A stretch of DNA of 5,126 bases. Source: Candidatus Omnitrophota bacterium (lineage in GTDB: Bacteria; Omnitrophota; Gorgyraeia; Gygaellales; Profunditerraquicolaceae). This document shows, piece by piece, positions 1 through 4,569 of this stretch; the stretch's first letter is position 1, and every line of letters starts with the position of its first letter. The stretch lies in contig JAHKBC010000346.1 in the NCBI GenBank assembly GCA_018825725.1, forward strand, positions 1 through 5,126, read 5' to 3'. The notes beneath the pieces were generated by a model that made no database searches, was not told the origin of the DNA, and was given only the letters and a program-made list of their open reading frames with translations. The position numbers were made by a program, and so were the translations under genes.

Positions 1-19
1 ATATTTTAACCTACTATGT

Positions 20-51
20 AAAAAAAATCCCGAACTTACGAGAAGTTCGGG
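20..51 (-). terminator. Strong intrinsic terminator, orphan
   Basis: On the minus strand a perfect 9-bp stem, CCCGAACTT with AAGTTCGGG (plus-strand arms 29-37 and 43-51), closes a 5-nt loop and is followed by A and a run of seven T. This is a textbook Rho-independent terminator for leftward transcription. The lipoprotein operon already has its own terminator at 410-440, so this one either catches read-through or ends an unrecognised transcript from 52-409. The stem also lies inside a reading frame open from 150 to the window edge, but the stem plus U-tract is the better-supported reading. Confidence 0.8.
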
Positions 52-292
52 GCCAGCAAGATACGAGATCTCACTGGGATGATGATAATGTATACCATAT
101 AACTCTCTAACAGTCAATGTCTTTTTCTTCCTACTTAAAGTATGCCACATAATCCTGTCTTTTTAAAGATTTAGCCTCTGTAAACTTGGTCGCAATCTGC
201 GGCTGCCTCCCTTATACTACTAATTGACGTTTTAATTGTATAAATCTAACTAACTTTTTATATCCCCTATGAAGCTTTTCTGTCTTTTAAAA

Positions 293-326
293 CCCCCGCC
301 CCGCGATTCCAAGCCCCCAACTCCCC
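293..326 (-). other. Potential G-quadruplex tract
   Basis: Reading the minus strand there are four G-runs in 34 nt: GGGG (326-323), GGGGG (318-314), GGGG (302-299) and GGGGG (297-293). The loops between them are 4, 11 and 1 nt. That meets the usual sequence criterion for a quadruplex, apart from the long middle loop. The tract is a sharp GC-rich island in otherwise AT-rich intergenic DNA. Folding and function are inferred, not shown. Confidence 0.35.
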
Positions 327-350
327 TTGCCAAAGCGTCTATAGCTTCTA

Positions 351-391
351 TGGTGTCCCCTTGGGGAACGTCCCCATTAACTGTTTGTCCC
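351..391. repeat. REP-like GGGGAC palindromic cluster
   Basis: TCCCC (356-360), GGGGA (363-367) and TCCCC (371-375) can form two mutually exclusive hairpins, and a further GTCCC lies at 387-391. The GGGGACGTTCCCC core matches my recollection of extragenic palindromes mobilised by RAYT-type Y1 transposases in many diderm genomes. No transposase is present in the window. A related single motif occurs at 2031-2046. The family assignment comes from memory of the motif, not from a database comparison. Confidence 0.5.
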
Positions 392-409
392 AAATTTTCT
401 CCTAAGCCC

Positions 410-440
410 AAAAAAAACAACTCTCTAAACTAGGGAGTTG
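410..440 (-). terminator. Intrinsic terminator of the lipoprotein operon
   Basis: On the minus strand CAACTCCCTA pairs with TAGAGAGTTG (plus-strand right arm 431-440, left arm 418-427) across a 3-nt loop, with one C/A mismatch. Eight T follow immediately (A-run at 410-417). It begins about 36 nt past the stop codon of the last lipoprotein gene, the expected place for an operon terminator. Confidence 0.85.
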
Positions 441-475
441 CCTTAAATTTTACTATTTAAACTTCATTTCCAGCT

Positions 476-910
476 TTAATCAACCTGTTGTGCTGTTAAG
501 AATATGGCTTTCTCTAAAGCGATAAAGAAATCTTGGTAAGTTGCAGTGTCTTCTACAGATTGAATGCCGTATTGAGCATTTACTCTTACTAACAATTGCT
601 TTTCGCCTCTAGGTCTAACAATTACACTCATAGTAACAACCGCTTGACCGAGAAACTTGGAACCAGTAACAGAACCTAGTAGAAAATCAGCTTTATCAAT
701 AACAAAATCTAAATCTTGCATCGTGCTTATTACAGTTTGCATCATTTTTTTCTTATCTATTGTATCAAAAGCCCTGGTCTGAATACTTCTTAATTTTACC
801 TGGCTTTCGCTGCTCCCAAGAGCATTGACAGCAGGAGTTGCACATCCAGATAATGTAACAATCAGTAATAAAACTAAGATAATGCTGCAATAATTATTTA
901 ATTTCCTCAT
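476..910 (-). CDS. Small lipoprotein of unknown function, paralogue of its upstream neighbour
   Basis: This 144-residue protein has a type II signal peptide: a basic start, a hydrophobic stretch at 9-20 and the lipobox LSGC with the acylated cysteine at 23. It is therefore probably anchored in the inner or outer membrane facing the periplasm. It aligns without gaps to the neighbouring lipoprotein over residues 41-85, sharing an FDT/YDT motif near 48-50, MQDLDF against LQDLGF at 64-69, and G79..SK85. It aligns again at the C-terminus (YQDFF...KAIFLTAQ). It lacks the roughly 40-residue glycine/alanine-rich insertion of the neighbour. The start is fixed by GGAGG at 921-925, 10 nt upstream, and by the ATGA overlap (907-910) with the preceding gene, which suggests coupled translation. 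I recognise the pattern as a recurrent bacterial lipoprotein family but know no assigned function. Confidence 0.9.
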   Translation of the reverse strand: MRKLNNYCSIILVLLLIVTLSGCATPAVNALGSSESQVKLRSIQTRAFDTIDKKKMMQTVISTMQDLDFVIDKADFLLGSVTGSKFLGQAVVTMSVIVRPRGEKQLLVRVNAQYGIQSVEDTATYQDFFIALEKAIFLTAQQVD

Positions 911-1467
911 ATTTTCTGAGCCTCCAAAAATATTGCTTTAGATAAACTGTCATAAAACTTTTGATACATTGCCGGATCACTAAGAGTTTCTACCCTACTT
1001 ATTTGATTAGCCCTATTCCAAACAATTCTCTGGAATGTAACCCGTACAACTATTTTATCGCCACCAAGGCTTAGTTTTGAAATAACCGATGCCTTAATTA
1101 CTTGGCTTCTGTCAGTCTGAGCAGTAGCGTTCCCACTGCTACCACCTAAAGCGGCTAATATATCAAGAAACATTGCACCAGCAACTTGTCCTTTATTTGT
1201 TGCATCGGCTTTTTTAGAAGCTGCTACAAAGCCAACATCAGTTTCACTATCATCCAAAGTAAACCCTAAGTCTTGTAAAACACCAGCAACGGAAGTTATG
1301 ATCTTTTCCTGATCGGTTGTATCATATTGTTTCATCTGTAATTCTCTTTTTTGCAAATACCCTTCGCTTGGCTTTAGAAATCCTGTAGGGATACTCGCAC
1401 AACCAACTATACCTAAGCATAAAAAGATAATGTTCACTCGCTTTAGAAAATGAGTAATTTTTATCAT
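907..1467 (-). CDS. Lipoprotein of unknown function, tandem paralogue
   Basis: This 186-residue protein has a signal peptide and the lipobox IVGC, with the acylated cysteine at 23, so it is probably a periplasm-facing lipoprotein. After the anchor come YDTTD (48-52), LQDLGF (64-69) and G79..ASK85, all matched position for position by the downstream gene. A hydrophobic, Gly/Ala-rich segment (about 93-112) that the paralogue lacks follows. Then comes a beta-rich part (IVVRVTFQRIVW, 139-150) and a C-terminal helix (YQKFYDSLSKAIFLEAQ). The gene starts 18 nt after the stop of the BamE-like gene and no good Shine-Dalgarno precedes its ATG, so translation may depend on ribosomes arriving from upstream. 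Its stop overlaps the next start as ATGA. The function is unknown. The shared core suggests duplication of an ancestral gene, with either an insertion here or a deletion in the copy. Confidence 0.9.
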   Translation of the reverse strand: MIKITHFLKRVNIIFLCLGIVGCASIPTGFLKPSEGYLQKRELQMKQYDTTDQEKIITSVAGVLQDLGFTLDDSETDVGFVAASKKADATNKGQVAGAMFLDILAALGGSSGNATAQTDRSQVIKASVISKLSLGGDKIVVRVTFQRIVWNRANQISRVETLSDPAMYQKFYDSLSKAIFLEAQKI

Positions 1468-1485
1468 ATTATTATCTATTGCACT

Positions 1486-1890
1486 CTAGAAGCTTGATGA
1501 ATGATAAGCGAAATCACGAACTTTTTTGTCTGCGTCAAATTTTATAACTATAGTTAGCGTTCTTTGTGATGTTGAAGTTGCTCCCGAATTTCCACCTACA
1601 GCCCCAAGTATCAACCAAACGCCACCGTTGCTGTTTGAATAAGATACATCCGTAGCAATTTTATCATAAACCCAAACTTCTAGTCTATTTTCGTCGGTTG
1701 ACACAATATTAGGTGATCCCAAGACCTCGATCACTTGAGCAGATGGCATTCCAATGCGAATCTCTCTCTGGACCTTTCCCACTGTTAACTTATCAGATGC
1801 GTCCGATTGAACCGATTTAAGATGAGAGCTAGCAGTTGAACAACCACTCAGAAACATAATGCTCAACACAACCATGTACACTCTTTTCAT
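1486..1890 (-). CDS. BamE/SmpA-OmlA-like outer-membrane lipoprotein
   Basis: This 134-residue protein has a signal peptide and the lipobox LSGC, with the acylated cysteine at 17. The core reads like the SmpA/OmlA (BamE) fold: an I-x-GM..AQV...LG-P-N helix-turn segment (46-61), then W73/Y75 in a strand. A Gly/Ser-rich loop (about 84-108) follows, then a TIVIKFD strand ending at 119 and a final VRDFAYHSSSF strand. BamE proteins help assemble outer-membrane beta-barrels, but many lipoproteins borrow the domain, so I give no symbol. The ATG at 1890 was chosen because GGGGAGG (1896-1902) lies 5 nt upstream and it gives a standard signal peptide. An in-frame TTG at 1926 would put 12 extra residues before the signal and starts inside the leader terminator hairpin. 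This is the first gene of the three-lipoprotein operon. Confidence 0.85.
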   Translation of the reverse strand: MKRVYMVVLSIMFLSGCSTASSHLKSVQSDASDKLTVGKVQREIRIGMPSAQVIEVLGSPNIVSTDENRLEVWVYDKIATDVSYSNSNGGVWLILGAVGGNSGATSTSQRTLTIVIKFDADKKVRDFAYHSSSF

Positions 1891-1895
1891 TTTAG

Positions 1896-1902
1896 CCTCC
1901 CC
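1896..1902 (-). promoter_or_regulatory. Ribosome binding site deciding the BamE-like start
   Basis: On the minus strand GGGGAGG ends 5 nt before the ATG at 1890-1888. It is the strongest Shine-Dalgarno in the operon and rules out the upstream in-frame TTG at 1926. It lies only 5 nt past the T-run of the leader hairpin, so transcript termination there would remove it from the message. Confidence 0.8.
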
Positions 1903-1907
1903 AAAGT

Positions 1908-1943
1908 AAAAAAGGTAACTCCTCAATTAGCAAGAGCTACCTT
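1908..1943 (-). terminator. Intrinsic terminator hairpin in the operon leader (attenuator-like)
   Basis: On the minus strand GGTAGCTC pairs with GAGTTACC (plus arms 1934-1941 and 1914-1921) as an 8-bp stem with one G-T wobble and a 12-nt loop, followed by TTTTTT (1913-1908) and then ACTTT. Two A-T pairs can extend the stem at its base. It sits between the promoter (1997-2024) and the first lipoprotein start (1890), so it should end part of the transcripts before the operon. It could be an attenuator or riboswitch-type switch, or the 3' end of a free-standing leader RNA of about 80 nt. Confidence 0.7.
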
Positions 1944-1949
1944 GTGCGT

Positions 1950-1970
1950 TTACTTCACTTGATTCCCCAT
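1950..1970 (-). CDS. Possible six-codon leader peptide
   Basis: On the minus strand an ATG (1970-1968) opens a six-codon frame, MGNQVK, ending in TAA (1952-1950). A GAGGGG-like purine run lies about 5 nt upstream, and the stop falls 6 nt before the base of the leader terminator. Position and size resemble attenuation leader peptides, but the codons show no run of one amino acid, so no sensed metabolite is suggested. A frame this short can arise by chance, so confidence is low. Confidence 0.2.
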   Translation of the reverse strand: MGNQVK

Positions 1971-1996
1971 TACCACCCCTCTGTGGTTAAAAAATT

Positions 1997-2024
1997 ATTA
2001 TACTACTTTCCAGGTATCATTCAA
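1997..2024 (-). promoter_or_regulatory. Sigma70-type promoter of the lipoprotein operon
   Basis: On the minus strand TTGAAT (-35, 2024-2019) is separated by 16 nt from a perfect TATAAT (-10, 2002-1997). The predicted start lies near 1990, giving a leader of about 100 nt before the BamE-like gene. The first transcribed bases include a 5-bp hairpin (ACCAC/GTGGT, 1987-1972). A REP-like motif abuts the promoter on its upstream side. Confidence 0.75.
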
Positions 2025-2030
2025 GTAAAT

Positions 2031-2046
2031 AAATAGAACCGTCCCC
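2031..2046. repeat. REP-like fragment (GGGGACGGTTCTATTT type)
   Basis: On the minus strand this reads GGGGACGGTTCTATTT, a motif I recall as an abundant dispersed extragenic element associated with RAYT Y1 transposases in several diderm phyla. Only one arm is seen here, so it is probably a remnant. It lies 7 bp upstream of the -35 of the lipoprotein promoter. The assignment is by recollection of the motif. Confidence 0.45.
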
Positions 2047-2070
2047 TTTATTCCTTTCCTCTTTCTTCCA

Positions 2071-2145
2071 TCAAAGGGCCTTCGGGCCTTCATTCGCTAT
2101 TTCAGTTTTACCATGCCAATTACAGTTACCACATCCTTTTGCCAT
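2071..2145 (-). CDS. Possible 24-residue CxxC micro-protein or gene remnant
   Basis: On the minus strand an ATG at 2145-2143 opens 24 codons ending in TGA at 2073-2071. The N-terminus has a Cys-x-x-Cys pair (C5, C8) followed by N-W-H-G, like the first half of a small zinc-binding knuckle, but no second Cys pair follows before the stop. Only a weak GAG lies 6 nt upstream of the ATG. The 3' end is made from an 8-bp tandem duplication (2076-2091), which may have truncated a longer protein. It could be a real small protein, a remnant or chance. Confidence 0.25.
   Translation of the reverse strand: MAKGCGNCNWHGKTEIANEGPKAL
2074..2091. repeat. 8-bp tandem duplication with hairpin potential
   Basis: GGGCCTTC occurs twice in direct succession (2076-2083 and 2084-2091). 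AAGG/CCTT plus CC/GG can fold around a TTCG tetraloop with one bulged G. No T-run follows on either strand, so I do not call it a terminator. Confidence 0.5.
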
Positions 2146-2334
2146 ATTTTACTCGTTACAATTATTTATTTAGATATTAATACACTTCTATTTTTCAAAA
2201 CTCCGTACTATTGCCTAGTTTGTTTGAGCTAGGCAAATAATAGGAGATAGACATTATAGTATTCATAGGGGTTTTTCGTAGGGTGTTGATTTTATTGGGG
2301 TTATGATTATTCCTCTGTGAATTAATCTTGGAAT
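2092..2334. other. AT-rich intergenic region downstream of the nuclease-like gene
   Basis: Apart from the micro-ORF at 2071-2145 and the inverted repeat at 2211-2236, I see no gene, RNA or strong promoter here. The nuclease-like gene ends at 2335 with no U-tract terminator nearby on the minus strand. Confidence 0.5.
2211..2236. repeat. Inverted repeat, 8-bp arms
   Basis: TTGCCTAG (2211-2218) and CTAGGCAA (2229-2236) are perfect inverted copies around a 10-nt loop, about 100 bp past the stop of the nuclease-like gene. There is no T-run next to it in either direction. It may stabilise the 3' end of the upstream message or serve as a factor site, and it is not a standard intrinsic terminator. 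Confidence 0.5.
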
Positions 2335-3165
2335 TCACTGGTTTAGACTCCGCTTATGCCATTTTTCGAACCTATTTATTATTCCTTCCGGTATAGCTTT
2401 GGGAGCATCTACAGGTAACCCGATCTTTTCCCGAATCTTTTTTACTAATTTATCCTGACTGAGCTCATATATCTGACACACAAACACCATAACATAACCA
2501 CCGGCTTGCCTAACTAATTCAATATATGTCTTAGGTGGATAACGCAAAATGAATAACGGTCTTATTGAAAGAGTATTACAAATTTCCAGTTTGATTTCCA
2601 GCTCTTCTTTTTCTATATATCCAAGGGTGTTTTTTATTTCACATCCATAGCTTATACCATCTTCCTTGTTTTCAAAAACATAGTCTAAATCATGGTCTGA
2701 CTTTGTCCATATTTTATCCTTGTATTCCTTAACCTTTTTATTAACTGGTATAAATCTTCTGCCTGCTAAAGCAAGGGCAAATAAATCCTCAGCCCGATGC
2801 CCGCAACTACGTGTAATATTATCCTGTGAATATTCAACTATGATCTTTGTTGACTCATTTATATCCCTTTTGGGATACCTATTAGAATAATGTACTAAAA
2901 ATTGAATTTCTGTTCCCGATGAAGTTACTGGTACCGGAACAGATTTTAAATATTTCTCACTTATCAGACTCTTGATAGCATTATAGGTTATCCAATGAAA
3001 ATATTTCTTCTCAAACTTAACTTGGAGCTGTCTGATATAAAAAACTTTCCCTCTATCCTCTTCATAGAGCGATTTTATATCTTCCTTAGCCTGAAGAAAA
3101 AATACATCAGGCTTATATAATTCTGGTTTATAACTTTCTGCTATTTCATTAAATCCATCACTCAT
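2335..3165 (-). CDS. Predicted winged-helix / PD-(D/E)XK nuclease-like protein
   Basis: This 276-residue soluble protein has no signal or membrane segment. Residues about 23-93 have the helix pattern and wing (ending IQFLVHY) of a winged-helix domain. Residues about 120-235 look like a PD-(D/E)XK nuclease core: GHRAED with E126 on a leading helix, LDY with D161, then GCEIKNT with the E176-x-K178 pair. Next come a PLFILRYPP strand (203-211) and GGYVMVFVCQIYE (222-234). This suggests metal-dependent cleavage of nucleic acid, such as restriction, repair or resolvase-like activity, but I cannot name the family or substrate. The ATG at 3165 has no Shine-Dalgarno, and an in-frame TAG at 3183-3181 blocks any longer start. 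It appears AT-richer than scpA/ruvB and stands alone between intergenic gaps, suggesting an accessory gene. No methylase or other partner is visible. Confidence 0.8.
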   Translation of the reverse strand: MSDGFNEIAESYKPELYKPDVFFLQAKEDIKSLYEEDRGKVFYIRQLQVKFEKKYFHWITYNAIKSLISEKYLKSVPVPVTSSGTEIQFLVHYSNRYPKRDINESTKIIVEYSQDNITRSCGHRAEDLFALALAGRRFIPVNKKVKEYKDKIWTKSDHDLDYVFENKEDGISYGCEIKNTLGYIEKEELEIKLEICNTLSIRPLFILRYPPKTYIELVRQAGGYVMVFVCQIYELSQDKLVKKIREKIGLPVDAPKAIPEGIINRFEKWHKRSLNQ

Positions 3166-3191
3166 TTTTATAGAAGAGGTCTAAAAAATAA

Positions 3192-3220
3192 TTTAACACT
3201 TTCTTGACTTCTAATATAAT
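3192..3220 (+). promoter_or_regulatory. Weak candidate plus-strand promoter
   Basis: A perfect TATAAT (3215-3220) lies 17 nt after TTTAAC (3192-3197), which matches only 3 of 6 -35 bases. A second TATAAT is at 3236-3241. If active, it would transcribe rightward through the large inverted repeat and converge on ruvB. AT-rich DNA yields such hexamers by chance, so confidence is low. Confidence 0.2.
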
Positions 3221-3242
3221 AGACGCAAAAAAAGCTATAATC

Positions 3243-3258
3243 TAACAAAGATTTGTTA
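3243..3258. repeat. Short inverted repeat TAACAAA / TTTGTTA
   Basis: TAACAAA (3243-3249) and TTTGTTA (3252-3258) are perfect inverted copies around GA. A further TTTGTT follows at 3269-3274. The size and symmetry would suit a dimeric regulator, and the site is about 80 bp upstream of the nuclease-like gene, but no promoter overlap can be shown. Confidence 0.35.
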
Positions 3259-3377
3259 AAAAAATTAATTTGTTCGAAACTAAATTTAGCACATGTATCT
3301 GGCGTTTGTGCGAGCGAATGCCGATTTTAATCGCCAACGTCCACCTGTAGAAAATCTGCGATATTTAAGAATGCATC

Positions 3378-3453
3378 TTTTGCGGGTGACTTGGGAGTGT
3401 CTCACAGCCGCAAATTTGCAGCGAGAGACACTCTCAAGGCAGGACCCGCAAAA
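3378..3453. repeat. Large two-tier inverted repeat downstream of ruvB
   Basis: The outer arms TTTTGCGGGT (3378-3387) and ACCCGCAAAA (3444-3453) are perfect 10-bp complements. Inside them CTTGGGAGTGTCTC (3390-3403) pairs with GAGACACTCTCAAG (3425-3438) over 14 bp with one G-T wobble. The apical loop contains the palindrome GCAAATTTGC (3410-3419). The structure begins 3 bp past the ruvB stop. No T-run follows on the minus strand, so it is not a standard terminator. It could be a dispersed repeat or MITE-like element, a structured RNA, or an mRNA 3'-end stabiliser. A 62-codon plus-strand frame covering it has no ribosome binding site and is not called. Confidence 0.75.
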
Positions 3454-3456
3454 AAT

Positions 3457-4569
3457 CTATTTCTCGAATAATTCGTTCTGATTTTCTTTATTATATTTCA
3501 TCCCGAAGTGCTCATAGGTGAGTTTAGTGACCAATCTTCCCCGGGAGGTGCGCTTGAGGTATCCGGCCTTAAGTAGGTAAGGCTCGACAGTGTCAATTAA
3601 GGTATCCACTTCCTCATTCATGCTGGCAGCCAGTGACTCCACTCCTACTGGCCCGCCGTTAAAAGAATCAATAACCAATCTTAAAACCCTTCTATCTAAT
3701 TCATCTAACCCTGCCTTATCAATCCCCATCTCATCCAGGGTTTTAGCAGCAGTAGCTAAATCAATCTTTTTAATTTTAGCCACCTGGGCATAATCGCGTA
3801 CCCTGCGAAGCAGGCGGTTGGCAATCCTGGGAGTGCCCCGCGCCCTAGCTGCAATCCCTAAAGAAGCCTCTTTATCAATATCCACACTAAGGATTTTAGC
3901 AGAACGCAGAATTACGCTGGCTAATTCCTCAATTTTATAGAAATCCAGGTGGTGAAATATTCCGAAGCGCGAGCGAAGCGGCGAGGATAATAAACCGGTG
4001 CGCGTGGTTGCTCCCACAAGCGTGAATGGCTTTAAGTGGAATTTTATTGTCTTGGCATACGGGCCTTTATCAATGATAAAATCAATTTCAAAATTCTCCA
4101 TTGCCGGATACAAAAACTCCTCCACTACCTTAGACATGCGGTGGATCTCATCAATAAAAAGGATATCCCCCTTTTCCAGATTAGTCAGGATACCAATTAA
4201 ATCCCCGGCCCGTTCAATTGCCGGGCCAGAGGTAGCGGTAATCTTTGAATGCATCTCATGTGCAATAATGTGGGCCAGGCATGTTTTACCCAGGCCCGGA
4301 GGCCCGGAAAATAAAATATGCTCTAATGGCTCTTTACGCTCTTTGGCTGCGGTCAGGCAGACCTTTAAATTAGTAACCATCTCTTTCTGGCCGATAAATT
4401 CGGTGAGTTTACTCGGACGTAAAGAGATATTTAAGACTACGTCTTCTTCAGTCTCCTGGGTTTCTTTTAAGGGTAATCCGGCAACGGCTTCATCTGGGCG
4501 GGGTATTTTTCCTTGCGGCTGGTAGATATATTCTGAGAAATCATTACTACCGGTTTTATTTTTCTTCAT
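3457..4569 (-). CDS. ruvB: Holliday junction branch migration ATPase RuvB
   Basis: RuvB forms hexameric rings that, with RuvA, drive branch migration of Holliday junctions during recombinational repair in the cytoplasm. The family landmarks are all present: LRPSKLTEFIGQ (50-61), Walker A GPPGLGKT (89-96), Walker B ILFIDEIHR (136-144) and sensor I GATTRT (186-191). SPLRSRFG (196-203) carries the arginine finger and GTPRIANRLLRR (245-256) is the sensor II region. A C-terminal winged helix ends with GYLKRTSRGRLVT. At 370 residues it is longer than the usual 335-345. About 26 extra residues lie before the RPxxLxxFIGQ motif, plus a short Asn/Glu-rich tail. The start overlaps the scpA stop as ATGA (4566-4569), indicating translational coupling. 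There is no close Shine-Dalgarno. ruvA and ruvC are not in the window. Confidence 0.97.
   Translation of the reverse strand: MKKNKTGSNDFSEYIYQPQGKIPRPDEAVAGLPLKETQETEEDVVLNISLRPSKLTEFIGQKEMVTNLKVCLTAAKERKEPLEHILFSGPPGLGKTCLAHIIAHEMHSKITATSGPAIERAGDLIGILTNLEKGDILFIDEIHRMSKVVEEFLYPAMENFEIDFIIDKGPYAKTIKFHLKPFTLVGATTRTGLLSSPLRSRFGIFHHLDFYKIEELASVILRSAKILSVDIDKEASLGIAARARGTPRIANRLLRRVRDYAQVAKIKKIDLATAAKTLDEMGIDKAGLDELDRRVLRLVIDSFNGGPVGVESLAASMNEEVDTLIDTVEPYLLKAGYLKRTSRGRLVTKLTYEHFGMKYNKENQNELFEK

Larger units (their letters stand above)
52..409. other. Intergenic stretch without a convincing intact gene
   Basis: This stretch lies between two minus-strand terminators and has no ATG-initiated frame of normal length with a ribosome binding site. 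It does contain short protein-like open pieces on the minus strand. One is 429-250, with no ATG and ending in TAG. One is a 26-codon piece around 210-130. One begins with ATG at 150 and is still open at the window edge. Their succession in different frames could mean a decayed gene, or it could be chance. It also contains a GGGGAC REP-like cluster and a G-run tract on the minus strand, both listed separately. No tRNA or rRNA was seen. Confidence 0.5.

Noticed and set aside
1..150. Minus-strand frame from ATG 150 open to the window edge
   Set aside because: It has about 50 codons, only a weak AGG before the ATG, and runs through a strong intrinsic terminator (20-51). It cannot be judged without sequence to the left.
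250..429. Minus-strand open frame of 59 codons ending in TAG at 252-250
   Set aside because: It has no ATG and begins within the operon terminator. Its content is largely dictated by the GGGGAC repeat and the G-run tract.
1486..1926. Longer version of the BamE-like gene starting at TTG 1926
   Set aside because: The TTG lies in the loop of the leader terminator hairpin. It would add 12 residues before a normal signal peptide, and it lacks the strong ribosome binding site that serves the ATG at 1890.
2074..2090. AAGGGCCTTCGGGCCTT hairpin as an intrinsic terminator
   Set aside because: The stem is short and bulged, and no T-run follows on either strand.
3378..3453. Large inverted repeat as a standard intrinsic terminator for ruvB
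   Set aside because: On the minus strand the stem is followed by AGATGCATTC rather than a U-tract, so only a 3'-end-protecting role could be argued.
3293..3481. 62-codon ATG frame on the plus strand across the large inverted repeat
   Set aside because: It has no ribosome binding site, overlaps the 3' end of ruvB in antisense and is arginine-rich. Its whole length is explained by the palindromic structure. It would be reconsidered if the translation were conserved in relatives.
3590..3793. Plus-strand open frame inside ruvB
   Set aside because: It is antisense to strongly conserved RuvB sequence and is a shadow of its codon usage.
3998..4525. 175-codon plus-strand open frame inside ruvB
   Set aside because: It lies entirely antisense to the RuvB ATPase domain, including Walker A and B, and has no recognisable protein features.
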